Source: Candidatus Roizmanbacteria bacterium RIFCSPLOWO2_01_FULL_37_12
GTDB taxonomy: Bacteria; Patescibacteriota; Microgenomatia; UBA1406; GWC2-37-13
Assembly (NCBI GenBank): GCA_001789645.1
Contig: MGAG01000003.1
Coordinates: forward strand, 79,034-125,724
Length of the DNA stretch: 46,691 nt
Reading direction: 5' to 3'
The notes below the pieces were generated by a model. That model searched no databases. It was not told where the DNA came from and was given only the letters and a program-made list of their open reading frames with translations. Below, in pieces: positions 1 through 7,894 of this stretch; within the stretch, counting starts at the first letter, position 1; every line of letters begins with the position of its first letter. The translations under genes were made by a program, and so were the position numbers.

Positions 1-176
1 GAGCGGGCGACGCTTATCGGGCGGGATTTCTATTCGGATATTTACAAAGTTTACCTGTTAAAACCTGCGGCTTGATGGGCGCAGTGACTGCCTCTTTTGC
101 CGTAGAAATAAAAGGAACGATGAATTTGAAATTTAACAAAAATAATTTTAAAGTTAGACTTAGTAAAATCAAATAA
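1..176 (+). CDS. PfkB-family carbohydrate/adenosine kinase, C-terminal end (partial)
   Basis: Open frame from the window edge to TAA at 174-176; the 5' part lies outside. It starts with AGDAYRAGFLFGYL, the second PfkB signature, in which the Asp of GAGD is the catalytic base that activates the sugar hydroxyl. The following stretch, with MGAVTASFAVEIKGT, matches the last helices of ribokinase/adenosine-kinase-like enzymes, which often end in A-S-x-x-V-E-x-x-G-T. The family phosphorylates sugars or nucleosides with ATP in the cytoplasm. The substrate cannot be told from this fragment. The PAP2 gene starts one base after the stop, so the two are probably co-transcribed. Confidence 0.8.
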   Translation, partial: AGDAYRAGFLFGYLQSLPVKTCGLMGAVTASFAVEIKGTMNLKFNKNNFKVRLSKIK

Positions 177-177
177 T

Positions 178-801
178 ATGCTTTTCTACTACTGGCTGCT
201 TGCCTTTATAAGGTTTGATGAAGAAATTACTTTATTATTAAGAAGAAAAATCTATGATCTGCTAATCCCTATTGTAAGACAAAAAATTCAATTAGACATG
301 TTTGGTTTTTTTTCATTCCTTGGAAATTCAGCGTTTATTTGGATATTGATTGTTGTTTTATTATTAATATTCGAAGAAAGAAAAAATCCCGGTATTTCCA
401 AAAGAGATATCGCATTCGTAACGACATTTATCCTTTGTGTTTCAACTGCAATAATTACAGCGCAGATAGTTGTAAAAAATTTGGTTAAACGACCGCGTCC
501 ATGCTCCTTAAACTTCCGCTTGGCTTTTTACCTCCCTGGACGAAGAGAAACCAATTGTCCTAAAGACTTCTCCTTTCCCTCAAGTCATGCAACTATTGCA
601 TTTGCGGCAACAACTGTCATATCTGCTTTTGATAAAAAAAGACGCTGGTTTTATTATTTAATTGCAGTATTAATTTCACTTTCCCGGATTTATCTCGGTT
701 ATCACTATTTTTTAGATGTAGTGGTTGGAGCTTTTCTAGGTTGGACTATAAGTAAAACTATGTTTTATCAACTCCGTAAAACTTCACTCGGTCGCCCCTG
801 A
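178..801 (+). CDS. PAP2-family membrane phosphatase
   Basis: 207 residues. All three PAP2 motifs are present: K-x6-RP at residues 100-108 (KNLVKRPRP), PSSH at 134-137 (catalytic His137), and SR-x5-H-x3-D at 169-180 (SRIYLGYHYFLD). Hydrophobic segments near 51-66, 78-98, 135-150, 157-172 and 177-195 fit a multi-pass membrane protein with the active site at the outer face. The family removes phosphate from lipid phosphates such as phosphatidate or undecaprenyl diphosphate; the substrate here is not known. It starts one base after the upstream kinase stop. Its 3' end overlaps the 3' end of the convergent dnaB gene by 44 bases. Confidence 0.88.
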   Translation: MLFYYWLLAFIRFDEEITLLLRRKIYDLLIPIVRQKIQLDMFGFFSFLGNSAFIWILIVVLLLIFEERKNPGISKRDIAFVTTFILCVSTAIITAQIVVKNLVKRPRPCSLNFRLAFYLPGRRETNCPKDFSFPSSHATIAFAATTVISAFDKKRRWFYYLIAVLISLSRIYLGYHYFLDVVVGAFLGWTISKTMFYQLRKTSLGRP

Positions 802-2095
802 ACATCAGGTCGATTTCTCCGATTGGACCGTTGCGGTGTTTGGCGATGTATAACTTTATTAAGCGTTTATTCTGATCCAGAAGGTCCTCGCTTTCTTCCT
901 CGTGGTAGATGAACATTACCACATCCGCATCCTGCTCGATCGCGCCTGATTCCCGCAAATCCGCAAGTTGGGGCTTTCGCGTGCCCCTCTGCTCAACTGC
1001 TCTTGAAAGTTGGGAAATCGCCATCACCGGTATCTTTAGCTCACGCGCCAAATTCTTCAATCCCTGCGATATGAACGAAACCTCCTGTACCCGGTTGTCA
1101 AATCTTCTGCCCGAATCGGCGAGTTGCAAATAATCAACTATCACAAACTTAATCTTGCGTTCAACCATTAACTTTCGTGCCTTAGTCCTCATCTCCAAAA
1201 TTGAAGCGCCCGGAGTATCGTCAATAAATATTGGGGCCTCCGATAGCTCACCCATCGCCTCAGTCAGTTTTTTATAATCGTCATCCGATAGCCTTCCGGT
1301 TTTAAGCCTCCAGGCGTCTATATCCGCCTGCCCCACCAAAAGCCGGTCGACCAACTCCTCCTTGCTCATCTCAAGCGAAAAAAACCCCACCGGAATTTTG
1401 TCTTTTGTTGCAACGTGAAGTGCAATATTAAGCGCCAAAGTCGTTTTTCCGATACCCGGGCGGGCTGCCAATATTAAAAGGTTTGAGTCCTGCATGCCGG
1501 CTAATTTATTGTCCAAATCCTTAAATCCTGTTGAAACTCCCCGAAGATGTGTTCCTTTTTTCATAAACTGCTCAAGTCTTTCAAAACTTTCGGCTAAAAT
1601 ATTCTTAAGCTCGATGAAATCCTGGTGCAGGTGGGATTGGGAAAGGGCAAATATCTCTCGCTCCGCCTCGTCCAAGAGTTTTTTGGTGTCCCCCTTCTCG
1701 TTGAATGCCTTCTCGATAATCCGTGACGAGAGTTCGATCAATTTTCTTTTCACGTAGTGACCGACAATTATTCTTCCATAATGCTCGATATAAGCCGAGG
1801 TTGGAACTGCATTGATCAACTCTGAAAGATAAGTCTTACTTCCCACTTTCTTTAAAATTCCATCCGATTTTAACTGATCTGATAAGGTTACGACGTCGAT
1901 CGGTTGCTGCTTTTCAAAAAGCAAAAGCATCGATGAGAAAATATCCTGATGTTCGGCACGATAGAAATGTTCAGGTTTAAGAAACTCCGCAACAATATTC
2001 ATTGCGGAAGAATCGATTAATATAGCGCCTAAAACAGACTTTTCCGCTTCTAGGTCTTGGGGAGGAACTTTGAGGGAATCTGAAGTATTGACCAT
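758..2095 (-). CDS. dnaB: replicative DNA helicase DnaB
   Basis: 445 residues, close to the family's usual 450-470. The N-terminal domain begins PPQDLEAEKSVLGAIL, the typical DnaB start. The RecA-like domain has Walker A ARPGIGKTT at about 211-219, FFSLEMSKEEL shortly after, Walker B-type FVIVDYLQL, then ISQGLKNLARELKIPV and SQLSRAVEQR, and the C-terminal ADLRESGAIEQDADVV arginine-finger region. It unwinds DNA at the replication fork as a hexamer. No intein or insertion was seen. The gene is convergent with the PAP2 gene, and an AT-rich palindromic stretch lies just upstream of its start. Confidence 0.97.
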   Translation of the reverse strand: MVNTSDSLKVPPQDLEAEKSVLGAILIDSSAMNIVAEFLKPEHFYRAEHQDIFSSMLLLFEKQQPIDVVTLSDQLKSDGILKKVGSKTYLSELINAVPTSAYIEHYGRIIVGHYVKRKLIELSSRIIEKAFNEKGDTKKLLDEAEREIFALSQSHLHQDFIELKNILAESFERLEQFMKKGTHLRGVSTGFKDLDNKLAGMQDSNLLILAARPGIGKTTLALNIALHVATKDKIPVGFFSLEMSKEELVDRLLVGQADIDAWRLKTGRLSDDDYKKLTEAMGELSEAPIFIDDTPGASILEMRTKARKLMVERKIKFVIVDYLQLADSGRRFDNRVQEVSFISQGLKNLARELKIPVMAISQLSRAVEQRGTRKPQLADLRESGAIEQDADVVMFIYHEEESEDLLDQNKRLIKLYIAKHRNGPIGEIDLMFRGDRVKFYGVDKT

Positions 2096-2097
2096 AC

Positions 2098-2222
2098 TTT
2101 AATTTAAAAAGTAAAATCTAAAAATTAAAAAAGAAATATAAAAATTAAAAAGTTTTTAGGATTTCGTTATTTTAAATTTTTCACGTGAAGTTTTTCCTTT
2201 TTCATTTTAACTTTTTAATTTG
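2098..2222. repeat. AT-rich imperfect palindrome upstream of dnaB
   Basis: Nearly pure A/T stretch between two minus-strand genes. A left arm around 2103-2120 (AATTTAAAAAGTAAAATC) pairs imperfectly with a right arm around 2202-2220 (CATTTTAACTTTTTAATTT). It resembles the other AT-rich repeats in this window, which also occur inside coding sequence (TrmH, a glycosyltransferase). No clear promoter was picked out inside it, though the dnaB promoter must lie here or further upstream. Confidence 0.45.
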
Positions 2223-2868
2223 AAACCTCCATAACCACCACTTTCATCTCTTCTAGTAGTTCTTCTTTTTTAATGATAAGTTTGGGGACGGGGACGACAT
2301 TTTCTGCGCCAATTTTTTTCAAAAAGTCATTAACCGTAGAGAGCTTTCCGAATACTTGTTGGTTGAGCTTGGCGTGATTATAATGCATTGGGATCACTAT
2401 CGATGGTTCAATTTTTTTAACCAATTCTACCGCTTCGGTTGGGTCGATTGTATAAAATCCTCCAACAGGAACCATCAGCACATCAATTTCCCCCAATTGG
2501 TCGATAAATGCGTCATCCCAGACCAGTCCTAAATCGCCGCAGTGTAATACCGAAACTCCATCCCCTTCATATTTATAAACTATATTTTCTCCTCTTTCGG
2601 CTCCGTTTTTTTTATCATGATAAGTCTGAAAGCCAAAAACCCTCAAACCCTTTTTTTCAAATTCACCCGGCATATTAATTAGCAATGGTGATTCTTCTAC
2701 TGCACTACTGTTATTGTGATCTTCGTGTTGATGTGAAATTGTAACGATATCCGCCTCGGTTTTTGGAAATTTTAATCCGACCATTTTTGAATTAAAAGGA
2801 TCGGTTATCAGTTTTGCATTTTTTGTCCTGATTAAGAATGATGAGTGGCCGAAATATTTTATGTCCAT
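2215..2868 (-). CDS. metallo-beta-lactamase-fold metal-dependent hydrolase
   Basis: 217 residues from the ATG at 2868. This start is preferred over one 10 codons upstream because AAGGA lies a few bases before it and the conserved sequence begins there (MDIKYFGHSSF). The metal site HxHxDH is SHQHEDH at residues 45-51. Further metal ligands are likely in LHCGDLG and IPMHYNH. The length and the start resemble the UPF0173/UlaG-like group of small hydrolases. Substrate unknown. It sits alone between dnaB and tRNA-His; the 11 codons that could extend it upstream come from an AT-rich repeat. Confidence 0.82.
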   Translation of the reverse strand: MDIKYFGHSSFLIRTKNAKLITDPFNSKMVGLKFPKTEADIVTISHQHEDHNNSSAVEESPLLINMPGEFEKKGLRVFGFQTYHDKKNGAERGENIVYKYEGDGVSVLHCGDLGLVWDDAFIDQLGEIDVLMVPVGGFYTIDPTEAVELVKKIEPSIVIPMHYNHAKLNQQVFGKLSTVNDFLKKIGAENVVPVPKLIIKKEELLEEMKVVVMEVSN

Positions 2869-2969
2869 ATATTTCCTTATTCGAAATTCTAAATTCAAAA
2901 TTTAATACGATTACAGCATAGCAAAATACGTGTGAAATTTCAATCAACAATTGATAAAATATCGGTATT

Positions 2970-3046
2970 GGTGGCTGTAGCTTAACTGGTAGAGCGTCGC
3001 CCTGTGAAGGCGAATGTTGCGGGTTCAAATCCCGTCAGTCACCCCA
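2970..3046 (+). tRNA. tRNA-His(GTG), CCA encoded
   Basis: The acceptor GTGGCTG at 2971-2977 pairs with CAGTCAC at 3036-3042. There is an extra G at -1 (2970) opposite C73, the identity mark of bacterial tRNA-His. The anticodon loop CTGTGAA gives anticodon GTG. T arm is GCGGG-TTCAAAT-CCCGT, and CCA is encoded at 3044-3046. The 3' end overlaps the antisense end of the neighbouring recombinase gene, whose last codons (W-G-D-stop) are the reverse complement of the acceptor stem. This fits integration of an element at the tRNA 3' end. Confidence 0.96.
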
Positions 3047-3535
3047 AACTGGATTTTGAGAATCAAAGAAGAAGGTTTGTCCTTTTCTATCAATCCTATT
3101 GACGGGTTCAATCTTATTTGAAGATTCTTGAAGTCTTTTTGATGTCTCTTGAATCTTACCGAAGGGCTTTTTCAAGTCCATACGCAGTTTTTTGTTGTCT
3201 AAAATCAGGTTCAATCCGAAGGATGCAACGATTTCCCGCTTCTCTTCTATTGATCCATTCAAGAATTTTTCTCTTGCAGTAAGAACGAAATTAAATGATT
3301 TTTCGGCAGTATTTAACCAGTTATCCTGTTGATTGCTAAATCCTTTCAAGGTTTCTTCCGCTTTCTTTTTTTCGTCAAGTAATAACGATTTTTGTCGTTT
3401 ATATTCCTCATCGCTTATCAGTTCGCCACTCTTATTTGCATCACTTAAATATTTAGACAATAGATTATCCAGTTTTCTTGTTGCAGCGTTAAAATTGGCT
3501 TGTATGCTTATATTTATGGTGCTTCTGTTCTTGAT
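3035..3535 (-). pseudogene. large serine recombinase, C-terminal part beyond an in-frame TAA
   Basis: Reading directly on from the TAA that ends the upstream fragment, the same frame stays open for 166 codons. It encodes the coiled-coil and C-terminal region of a large serine recombinase, with NAATRKLDNLL, ISDEEYKRQKSLL and LTAREKFLNGSIEEKREIV. No good start codon or ribosome site precedes it; the nearest candidate is a TTG at 3460. It is therefore best read as the detached tail of the gene at 3536-4687, separated by one nonsense codon, not as an independent gene. Its stop lies inside the antisense of the tRNA-His acceptor stem. Confidence 0.82.
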
Positions 3536-4687
3536 TTATTCTTCATGCGATTTACGCAATTTGGCTAAAGCCCAATGTATAAATTCTTCTGGCAAGGTTA
3601 AAAAAGAGATAACTTTGTCTATCTGGTCGTATAAATCTTTTGGTTTTACAGAGGGTTGTTTGCATTTTGGATTAACCTTACGACCGCAATGATAGTAACA
3701 AAAATAAGTTGTTTTCTCCGGTGCAAGCGTTCCGCACTTGGGGCATATTTCATTGACAACAGAATTATATTTCAGGTGACAGTGTGGACAGATTTTTCTA
3801 TATCTTTCATGGGCGGTAATACTTGATCCGCAGGTGCAACTTATCATTGCATTATTAAATGCAAATGAATGTTCTGACAGCCTAAATTTGAAAGAACCCC
3901 TTTTCCCAAGTATTTTTTGAGCCTTCTCATATTCTTCAATCGTAATCATGGGTTTATGAATACCTTGATACAACTTTCCACCATATTCAAACTTACCTGA
4001 ATAAAACATATTTCTGAATAACTCATAGATTTTGGATCGTGATAATTTCCTGCCGTTTCTTTGCCTTAAACCCCACTTATTTGTAGCAATATCAAGTATT
4101 CTTGGCGGAGTGTAGTTACCGGTGAGCAATAAATCCCACATTTTTCGGACAAGTGAAAATCTCTGTTCATCAATAAGAATATCCCTCAACCCTTGTTTCT
4201 TTGTTACATCATTATAATAACCAATCGGGGCTAAAATAGGAGCTATACCTGATTTTAATTTATCTCCAAGACCTCGCAAAGTATTTTTTCTCAAATCATT
4301 GATAAATTGATTTGACATAGCAAATTCAACATACATAAGAAGAATATCGTTGAAATCGTAAGTTTTACTTGGAGTTATTATCTTAACTCCGTAATGTTGA
4401 ACTAACCAAATTATTCTACCGCCATCTACCGGATTCCTCGCTAAACGATTCAACTGCCAGCAAATTATAAATTTTGCCCTACCTTGCTCTAGTAACTCAC
4501 ACATTTTATTGAACTTTGGTCTGCCTGGAGCTTTTGCTGACATTGATTCCTCAAAATTTGCTACAAAATGTAGTGATGTAAAACCGGATATTGATTCTTT
4601 TATTACTCTGTCCTGCGAAACCAGACTTAAAATCTGTTTATCCTCGGAATCCGACGACTTTCTTTTGTAGAAAATATAGTTATCCAT
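3536..4687 (-). CDS. large serine recombinase (site-specific integrase), N-terminal 383 aa, cut by TAA
   Basis: Starts MDNYIFYKRKSSDSEDKQ. Catalytic Ser11 lies in the R-K-S motif. The resolvase domain continues with CWQLNRLARNPVDGG and the E helix, followed by a recombinase domain (GYYNDVTKKQG, RSKIYELFRNMFYSGKFEY) and a Cys-rich zinc ribbon region (CTCG, CPHC, CPKC, CYYHC). Such enzymes integrate and excise mobile elements. The frame ends at TAA (3536-3538) right after LRKSHEE, where the family normally runs on into a long coiled coil; that coiled coil is encoded in frame downstream. The enzyme is thus probably inactive or shortened. ATG 4687 is chosen over a TTG 24 bases upstream because G-rich sequence precedes it. 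Confidence 0.9.
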   Translation of the reverse strand: MDNYIFYKRKSSDSEDKQILSLVSQDRVIKESISGFTSLHFVANFEESMSAKAPGRPKFNKMCELLEQGRAKFIICWQLNRLARNPVDGGRIIWLVQHYGVKIITPSKTYDFNDILLMYVEFAMSNQFINDLRKNTLRGLGDKLKSGIAPILAPIGYYNDVTKKQGLRDILIDEQRFSLVRKMWDLLLTGNYTPPRILDIATNKWGLRQRNGRKLSRSKIYELFRNMFYSGKFEYGGKLYQGIHKPMITIEEYEKAQKILGKRGSFKFRLSEHSFAFNNAMISCTCGSSITAHERYRKICPHCHLKYNSVVNEICPKCGTLAPEKTTYFCYYHCGRKVNPKCKQPSVKPKDLYDQIDKVISFLTLPEEFIHWALAKLRKSHEE

Positions 4688-4692
4688 ATTAA

Positions 4693-4773
4693 AATGCCCC
4701 CGCTGGTGCAATCAGAACGATGAAGTCCTGTCCAACGAGGGCATTAAAAAACTCCATCGTGTTTCTGATTGCA
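4693..4773. other. two interleaved inverted repeats before the recombinase gene
   Basis: Arm A at 4693-4702 (AATGCCCCCG) matches the reverse complement of 4736-4745 with one mismatch. Arm B at 4707-4726 (TGCAATCAGAACGATGAAGT) matches the reverse complement of 4751-4773 with one mismatch and a 3-base bulge. The order is A-B-A'-B', so the pairs cross, as in a pseudoknot. The site sits directly upstream of the recombinase start, where a recombinase attachment or regulatory site could be. The function is inference. Confidence 0.55.
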
Positions 4774-4803
4774 ATATATAATATAACAAATTTAACTCTG
4801 AAA

Positions 4804-5229
4804 TTACATTCTATTTACCTTAAACTTTGTTCTAAATTTCCACTTTCGCAAAATTCCTAAAAAATAGATAGCTTTTTTTGTTCTAATTTTACCTCTTAAA
4901 GCAACATCTTTAGTTAAATGAGCCGCTTCTATAAGCCTAGAAATTGAATTATTAAGAACTAAAAGTAAGTAATAATCTTTACTTTTTTCGTCGTCAAGAA
5001 TTTGAGCTATATGCAAAGCTATACCCTCCGGTTTTGTATTAAATTCAGCTAATACAGCCTCTATTTTTTCAGTTAAAGTCAATTCTTTCTTATTTTCTTT
5101 ACTATTTACTGTATTAATACTGTTAACTGTATTTATAATATTAGTTAATAATTTACTGTTATCAGTATTACTGTTTACAGTTAAACCGTTACTATGTTTT
5201 TTGTTTAATACTTCACCTATACTTTCCAT
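4804..5229 (-). CDS. hypothetical protein with Asn/Thr-Val-Asn-Ser repeats
   Basis: 141 residues, not recognised. The N-terminal third is low-complexity: NTDNSKLLTNIINTVNSINTVNSK, here noted only as repeats of N-T-V-N-S, from short direct repeats of TTAACTGTATT type in the DNA. The C-terminal part is predicted helical and basic (RGKIRTKKAIYFLGILRKWKF), so DNA binding is possible. It is the third gene of a tight minus-strand group (5645 down to 3536), and its start overlaps the 55-aa gene by 17 bases. By position it is likely an accessory gene of the recombinase element. Confidence 0.6.
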   Translation of the reverse strand: MESIGEVLNKKHSNGLTVNSNTDNSKLLTNIINTVNSINTVNSKENKKELTLTEKIEAVLAEFNTKPEGIALHIAQILDDEKSKDYYLLLVLNNSISRLIEAAHLTKDVALRGKIRTKKAIYFLGILRKWKFRTKFKVNRM

Positions 5230-5380
5230 TGTAAGATTGGCTTTTTTCAGATTTACAGATAATCTTGAAAAAATTTAATAACCTTGTTCCTTGTTCTAGA
5301 GCTTCCGAATAAGAGATTTCTTTTTTAAATACCTTTTTGTAAATTTCACGGTATTCTTCAATATCTTTTTCAGTTAACAT
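5213..5380 (-). CDS. small 55-aa helical protein of the recombinase element
   Basis: ATG at 5380, stop at 5213-5215. It begins MLTEKDIEEYREIYKKVFKK and continues EISYSEALEQGTRLLNFFKII. I recognise the pattern 'E-[IL]-[ST]-x-x-E-A-x-E-x-G-x-x-L' from short proteins encoded next to serine recombinases in Candidate Phyla Radiation genomes; no function is known to me. It starts four bases after the DUF5659 stop and overlaps the next gene by 17 bases, so the set is surely one operon. Confidence 0.7.
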   Translation of the reverse strand: MLTEKDIEEYREIYKKVFKKEISYSEALEQGTRLLNFFKIICKSEKSQSYNGKYR

Positions 5381-5384
5381 AAAA

Positions 5385-5645
5385 TTAAAGTCTTTCGTGA
5401 AGCCTTGTCTTTAGTTGATTTATGGCTTCAACTAAATCCAAACTGGTAATTTTCAGCTCCCTATTCCAATGTTTTTTAATTAAATATTCAGCAGTCTGTT
5501 TTGGGTTTTCAAACACGAATGTTGCTTTTCCGAAGTTATTTATTTGAATATCTTTCAGAGGTAGTCCGGCAGACTTGATCACACGAGAAATGTAGAAGTC
5601 GGAGGTATGAAAAAATTGATTTTTATCTCCATCGCCATTATTCAT
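5385..5645 (-). CDS. DUF5659-like protein
   Basis: 86 residues. FHTSDFYISRVIKSAGLPL followed by FGKATFVFENPKQTAEYLI fits the DUF5659 pattern: 'F-x-T-x-D-x-[YF]', then a short beta segment with 'F-x-F-[ED]'. Such proteins are often the first gene of recombinase operons in Candidate Phyla Radiation elements. Molecular role unknown. It is the promoter-proximal gene of the operon DUF5659 - 55 aa - 141 aa - recombinase. About 118 bases separate it from the next gene upstream. Confidence 0.65.
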   Translation of the reverse strand: MNNGDGDKNQFFHTSDFYISRVIKSAGLPLKDIQINNFGKATFVFENPKQTAEYLIKKHWNRELKITSLDLVEAINQLKTRLHERL

Positions 5646-5763
5646 AATTTTGTCTCAAATAACTAACAAGACAATTAAGATTGTCCGATGAAATTCTGTC
5701 AAGAGGAAATTTTGTTTTTGTGATGCTCTAATTACTTATGAAGTGTGTCGGATCGTCGGATGA

Positions 5764-6495
5764 TCAATCCGATGGAGAAAGAGGAAGTATTTCAAATCTA
5801 TAAGATTTTCTTTTGTATTCCAGTATGACTCTTTTAGTTAAGTTTTTAGCTCTAATTTTTTTCCTTATATCCCCAACTGCATTAACAAATTCATGCCATT
5901 CAATTTCTACCTTTTTCCTATTCATATATCTTTCTAAAATCTCGTTCCGCGAAAAATATTTTTTATTTGAATCTCTATATAAATAATAAATCGTTTCAAA
6001 ACATGCTCTTGTAACCGGTGAGTTTGAAAAATCTATGGAAGCCGGTGTATCATTTTGAAGACTTATAAATAATTCTCTATTAACATACATGTGATCTAAT
6101 CCTTCCGGTATAATTATTTTTGGTCTGTGTGTGTTTTTCTTATTGTTTAAAAGCTCTAATTGCCCCTTTACAAATTCTACTGCCTTTGTCTTATTGAACT
6201 TTACTTCTATTATTCCTAATGGTTTGTTTTCTTTAACAAACAATTCAATACTTTTTAAACCTGATAAGTGTGAAAACTCTATTATTTTTCTATTTTGCAA
6301 AAACAGTAATGTTTTTATACTTTTATAAAGTAAGGTATCAATATTTACTTGTTTAGGATCATCCGTTAGATATTTAATTCCGTGTTTGGTATAAATATTA
6401 AGTGGCTTAAACTCAAAGTCGCTTACCGGAGAATTAAGATACTTATAACAAATTGAGAAAGCCTCATCCAAAATTGAATGTTCTACATTTTCCAT
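5764..6495 (-). CDS. hypothetical protein, possible C-terminal winged helix
   Basis: 243 residues, not recognised. No signal peptide or membrane segment. The C-terminal 80 residues (TRACFETIYYLYRDSNKKYF, SRNEILERYMNRKKVEIEWHEFV, then a beta-like end LTKRVILEYKRKSYRFEILP) look like a winged-helix arrangement with a final hairpin, so DNA binding is possible. Its stop lies about 118 bases upstream of the DUF5659 gene on the same strand. AT-rich codon use like the rest of the element. Confidence 0.6.
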   Translation of the reverse strand: MENVEHSILDEAFSICYKYLNSPVSDFEFKPLNIYTKHGIKYLTDDPKQVNIDTLLYKSIKTLLFLQNRKIIEFSHLSGLKSIELFVKENKPLGIIEVKFNKTKAVEFVKGQLELLNNKKNTHRPKIIIPEGLDHMYVNRELFISLQNDTPASIDFSNSPVTRACFETIYYLYRDSNKKYFSRNEILERYMNRKKVEIEWHEFVNAVGDIRKKIRAKNLTKRVILEYKRKSYRFEILPLSPSD

Positions 6496-6552
6496 ATTAC
6501 ATCTAATAGATTATTATAACAATCTTTTCTACCTATTTGAGATGCTTTAATT

Positions 6553-6807
6553 ATGAGAAATATAAGGAGTTACTTTAAAGCATGGGAATTAAGACAAAAA
6601 GGCACGAAATTACGGGAAATTGCTGAAATAATGGGCTACAAGACCGCAGAAACGCCAAGAAGGATGATCGCCTACATGGAAGTAGGTATTACTCATCTAA
6701 CATCACCCATACTTAAAAAGAGATTTAAAATACTACGAAAACAAGGTCAGGTGTATAATAGCTATAGAAAAGCTTATAACAAATTAAATTTTATTAGAGC
6801 TACTTAA
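6553..6807 (+). CDS. small basic protein with helix-turn-helix-like start
   Basis: 84 residues, pI clearly basic. Residues 9-40 (KAWELRQKGTKLREIAEIMG, then YKTAETPRRMI) resemble a helix-turn-helix of the 'A-x-x-L-R-x-x-G-x-x-x-x-E-I-A-x-x-x-G' type. It is divergent from the 243-aa gene with 57 bases between starts, so it could be its regulator. No function assigned. Confidence 0.6.
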   Translation: MRNIRSYFKAWELRQKGTKLREIAEIMGYKTAETPRRMIAYMEVGITHLTSPILKKRFKILRKQGQVYNSYRKAYNKLNFIRAT

Positions 6808-7185
6808 TGAACGAAAGATTGTTTTCTGTGGACATGTCAGCAGTAAAAATACGCATAAATGATAAACGATAAAATGTCCATTATCTAGTCCTATATCATA
6901 CAATTTAGACTGTCACAAGCGTTATTTTTTGATAATCCAAAATCATCCTATTTTTAGCAGAAAAAAAGTAAAAAATGTTAGATTTTATATAAAATTAAGC
7001 TACTTTGACCGATCAGGCTCAAATCAGCATTGTTTATTTTTTATAGTTTAGATTATCATACTTTACCTCTTTTTGAACAAATCCTTATTTAGTCATTTAT
7101 ATATCTATACTTATTATGTGAGATGACCGTCATATATATAGATATTAGATTGTTGTAACAGTATATCTATTGGTATAATTATCTT
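6808..7185. promoter_or_regulatory. AT-rich spacer with promoter and operator-like inverted repeat
   Basis: 378 bases with no gene. Near its end, an extended -10 (TGGTATAAT, 7171-7179) lies 6 bases before the methyltransferase ATG, with a weak -35 TTGTAA at 7153-7158. Upstream, ATATATCTATA (about 7099-7109) and TATATAGATAT (about 7135-7145) form an inverted repeat around GATGACCGTCAT. This resembles the repeats at the PaaX-like gene (32425-32454). The rest is plain A/T-rich DNA in which I see nothing. Confidence 0.55.
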
Positions 7186-7821
7186 ATGGTTAGTATTTCA
7201 GAAAAAACAAAAAGACTATATAATGAAATAGCACCTAAATATAATGAGGCATTTCCTTTTCATTATCATCCTGAACATAGGCAACTTTTTATAGATCAAT
7301 TGCCAGCAAATGCAAGAATTTTAGATGCGGGTTGTGCTGGAGGTAGGGATACAAAATTCTTTAGTGATTTGGGTCTTCGTGTAACCGGTGTTGATTTTTC
7401 TTCAGGTCAGATTTCAGAAGCTCAATCAAAATATCCGGGTATTGATTTTAGAGAGGCAGATTTATTAAATTTAGTTCAAACTTTTCCAAGAGGTGAATTT
7501 GATGGTGTGTACACATATGCAACTCTTGATCATATATTAAGGAGAGATATCCCAAGGGCAATTAGAAATTTTAATTTCATACTAAAAAATAGCGGAGTTT
7601 TACTTGTATGCACTCGTAAAGGTAAAGGTGTTCTATGGACTAATGATTCCTATTCGGTAGGTAAAAAAAGAAGATTTACTCTAATTGAAAGCGAAGAATT
7701 AGAAAATTTATTATCTAGGAATGGATTTGAAATTGAATATTTTGAATCATTCCCTTCTGTAACGAGAGCAAATATGGAATTTAATTTAGCTTTATGTAGA
7801 AAACACTTTGACCTATCTTAA
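7186..7821 (+). CDS. class I SAM-dependent methyltransferase
   Basis: 211 residues. Motif I is ILDAGCAGGRDTKFF at about 45-59, the acidic residue after strand 2 is Asp70 (VTGVDFS), motif II is FREADLLNL, and motif IV/post-IV is GEFDGVYTYATLDHI. The sequence resembles small-molecule methyltransferases of the UbiE/Methyltransf_11 type. The substrate cannot be told. It sits in the AT-rich probable integrative element, so it is cargo. The -10 box ends 6 bases before ATG, which points to a leaderless mRNA. Confidence 0.85.
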   Translation: MVSISEKTKRLYNEIAPKYNEAFPFHYHPEHRQLFIDQLPANARILDAGCAGGRDTKFFSDLGLRVTGVDFSSGQISEAQSKYPGIDFREADLLNLVQTFPRGEFDGVYTYATLDHILRRDIPRAIRNFNFILKNSGVLLVCTRKGKGVLWTNDSYSVGKKRRFTLIESEELENLLSRNGFEIEYFESFPSVTRANMEFNLALCRKHFDLS

Positions 7822-7894
7822 TTCATTTTTATACTTCTGATATACTTTTATTCAAACTAATATATAGCTAGGAGAGATTTTAGAATTAGGAGCT

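Noticed and set aside
3035-3460. Independent 141-aa gene overlapping tRNA-His
   Set aside because: It is in frame with the recombinase upstream, has only a TTG as start and no ribosome site.
3536-3538. Recoding of the stop in the recombinase
   Set aside because: Known recoding in related phyla concerns TGA, not TAA, and other genes here end normally with TAA. A nonsense mutation is simpler.
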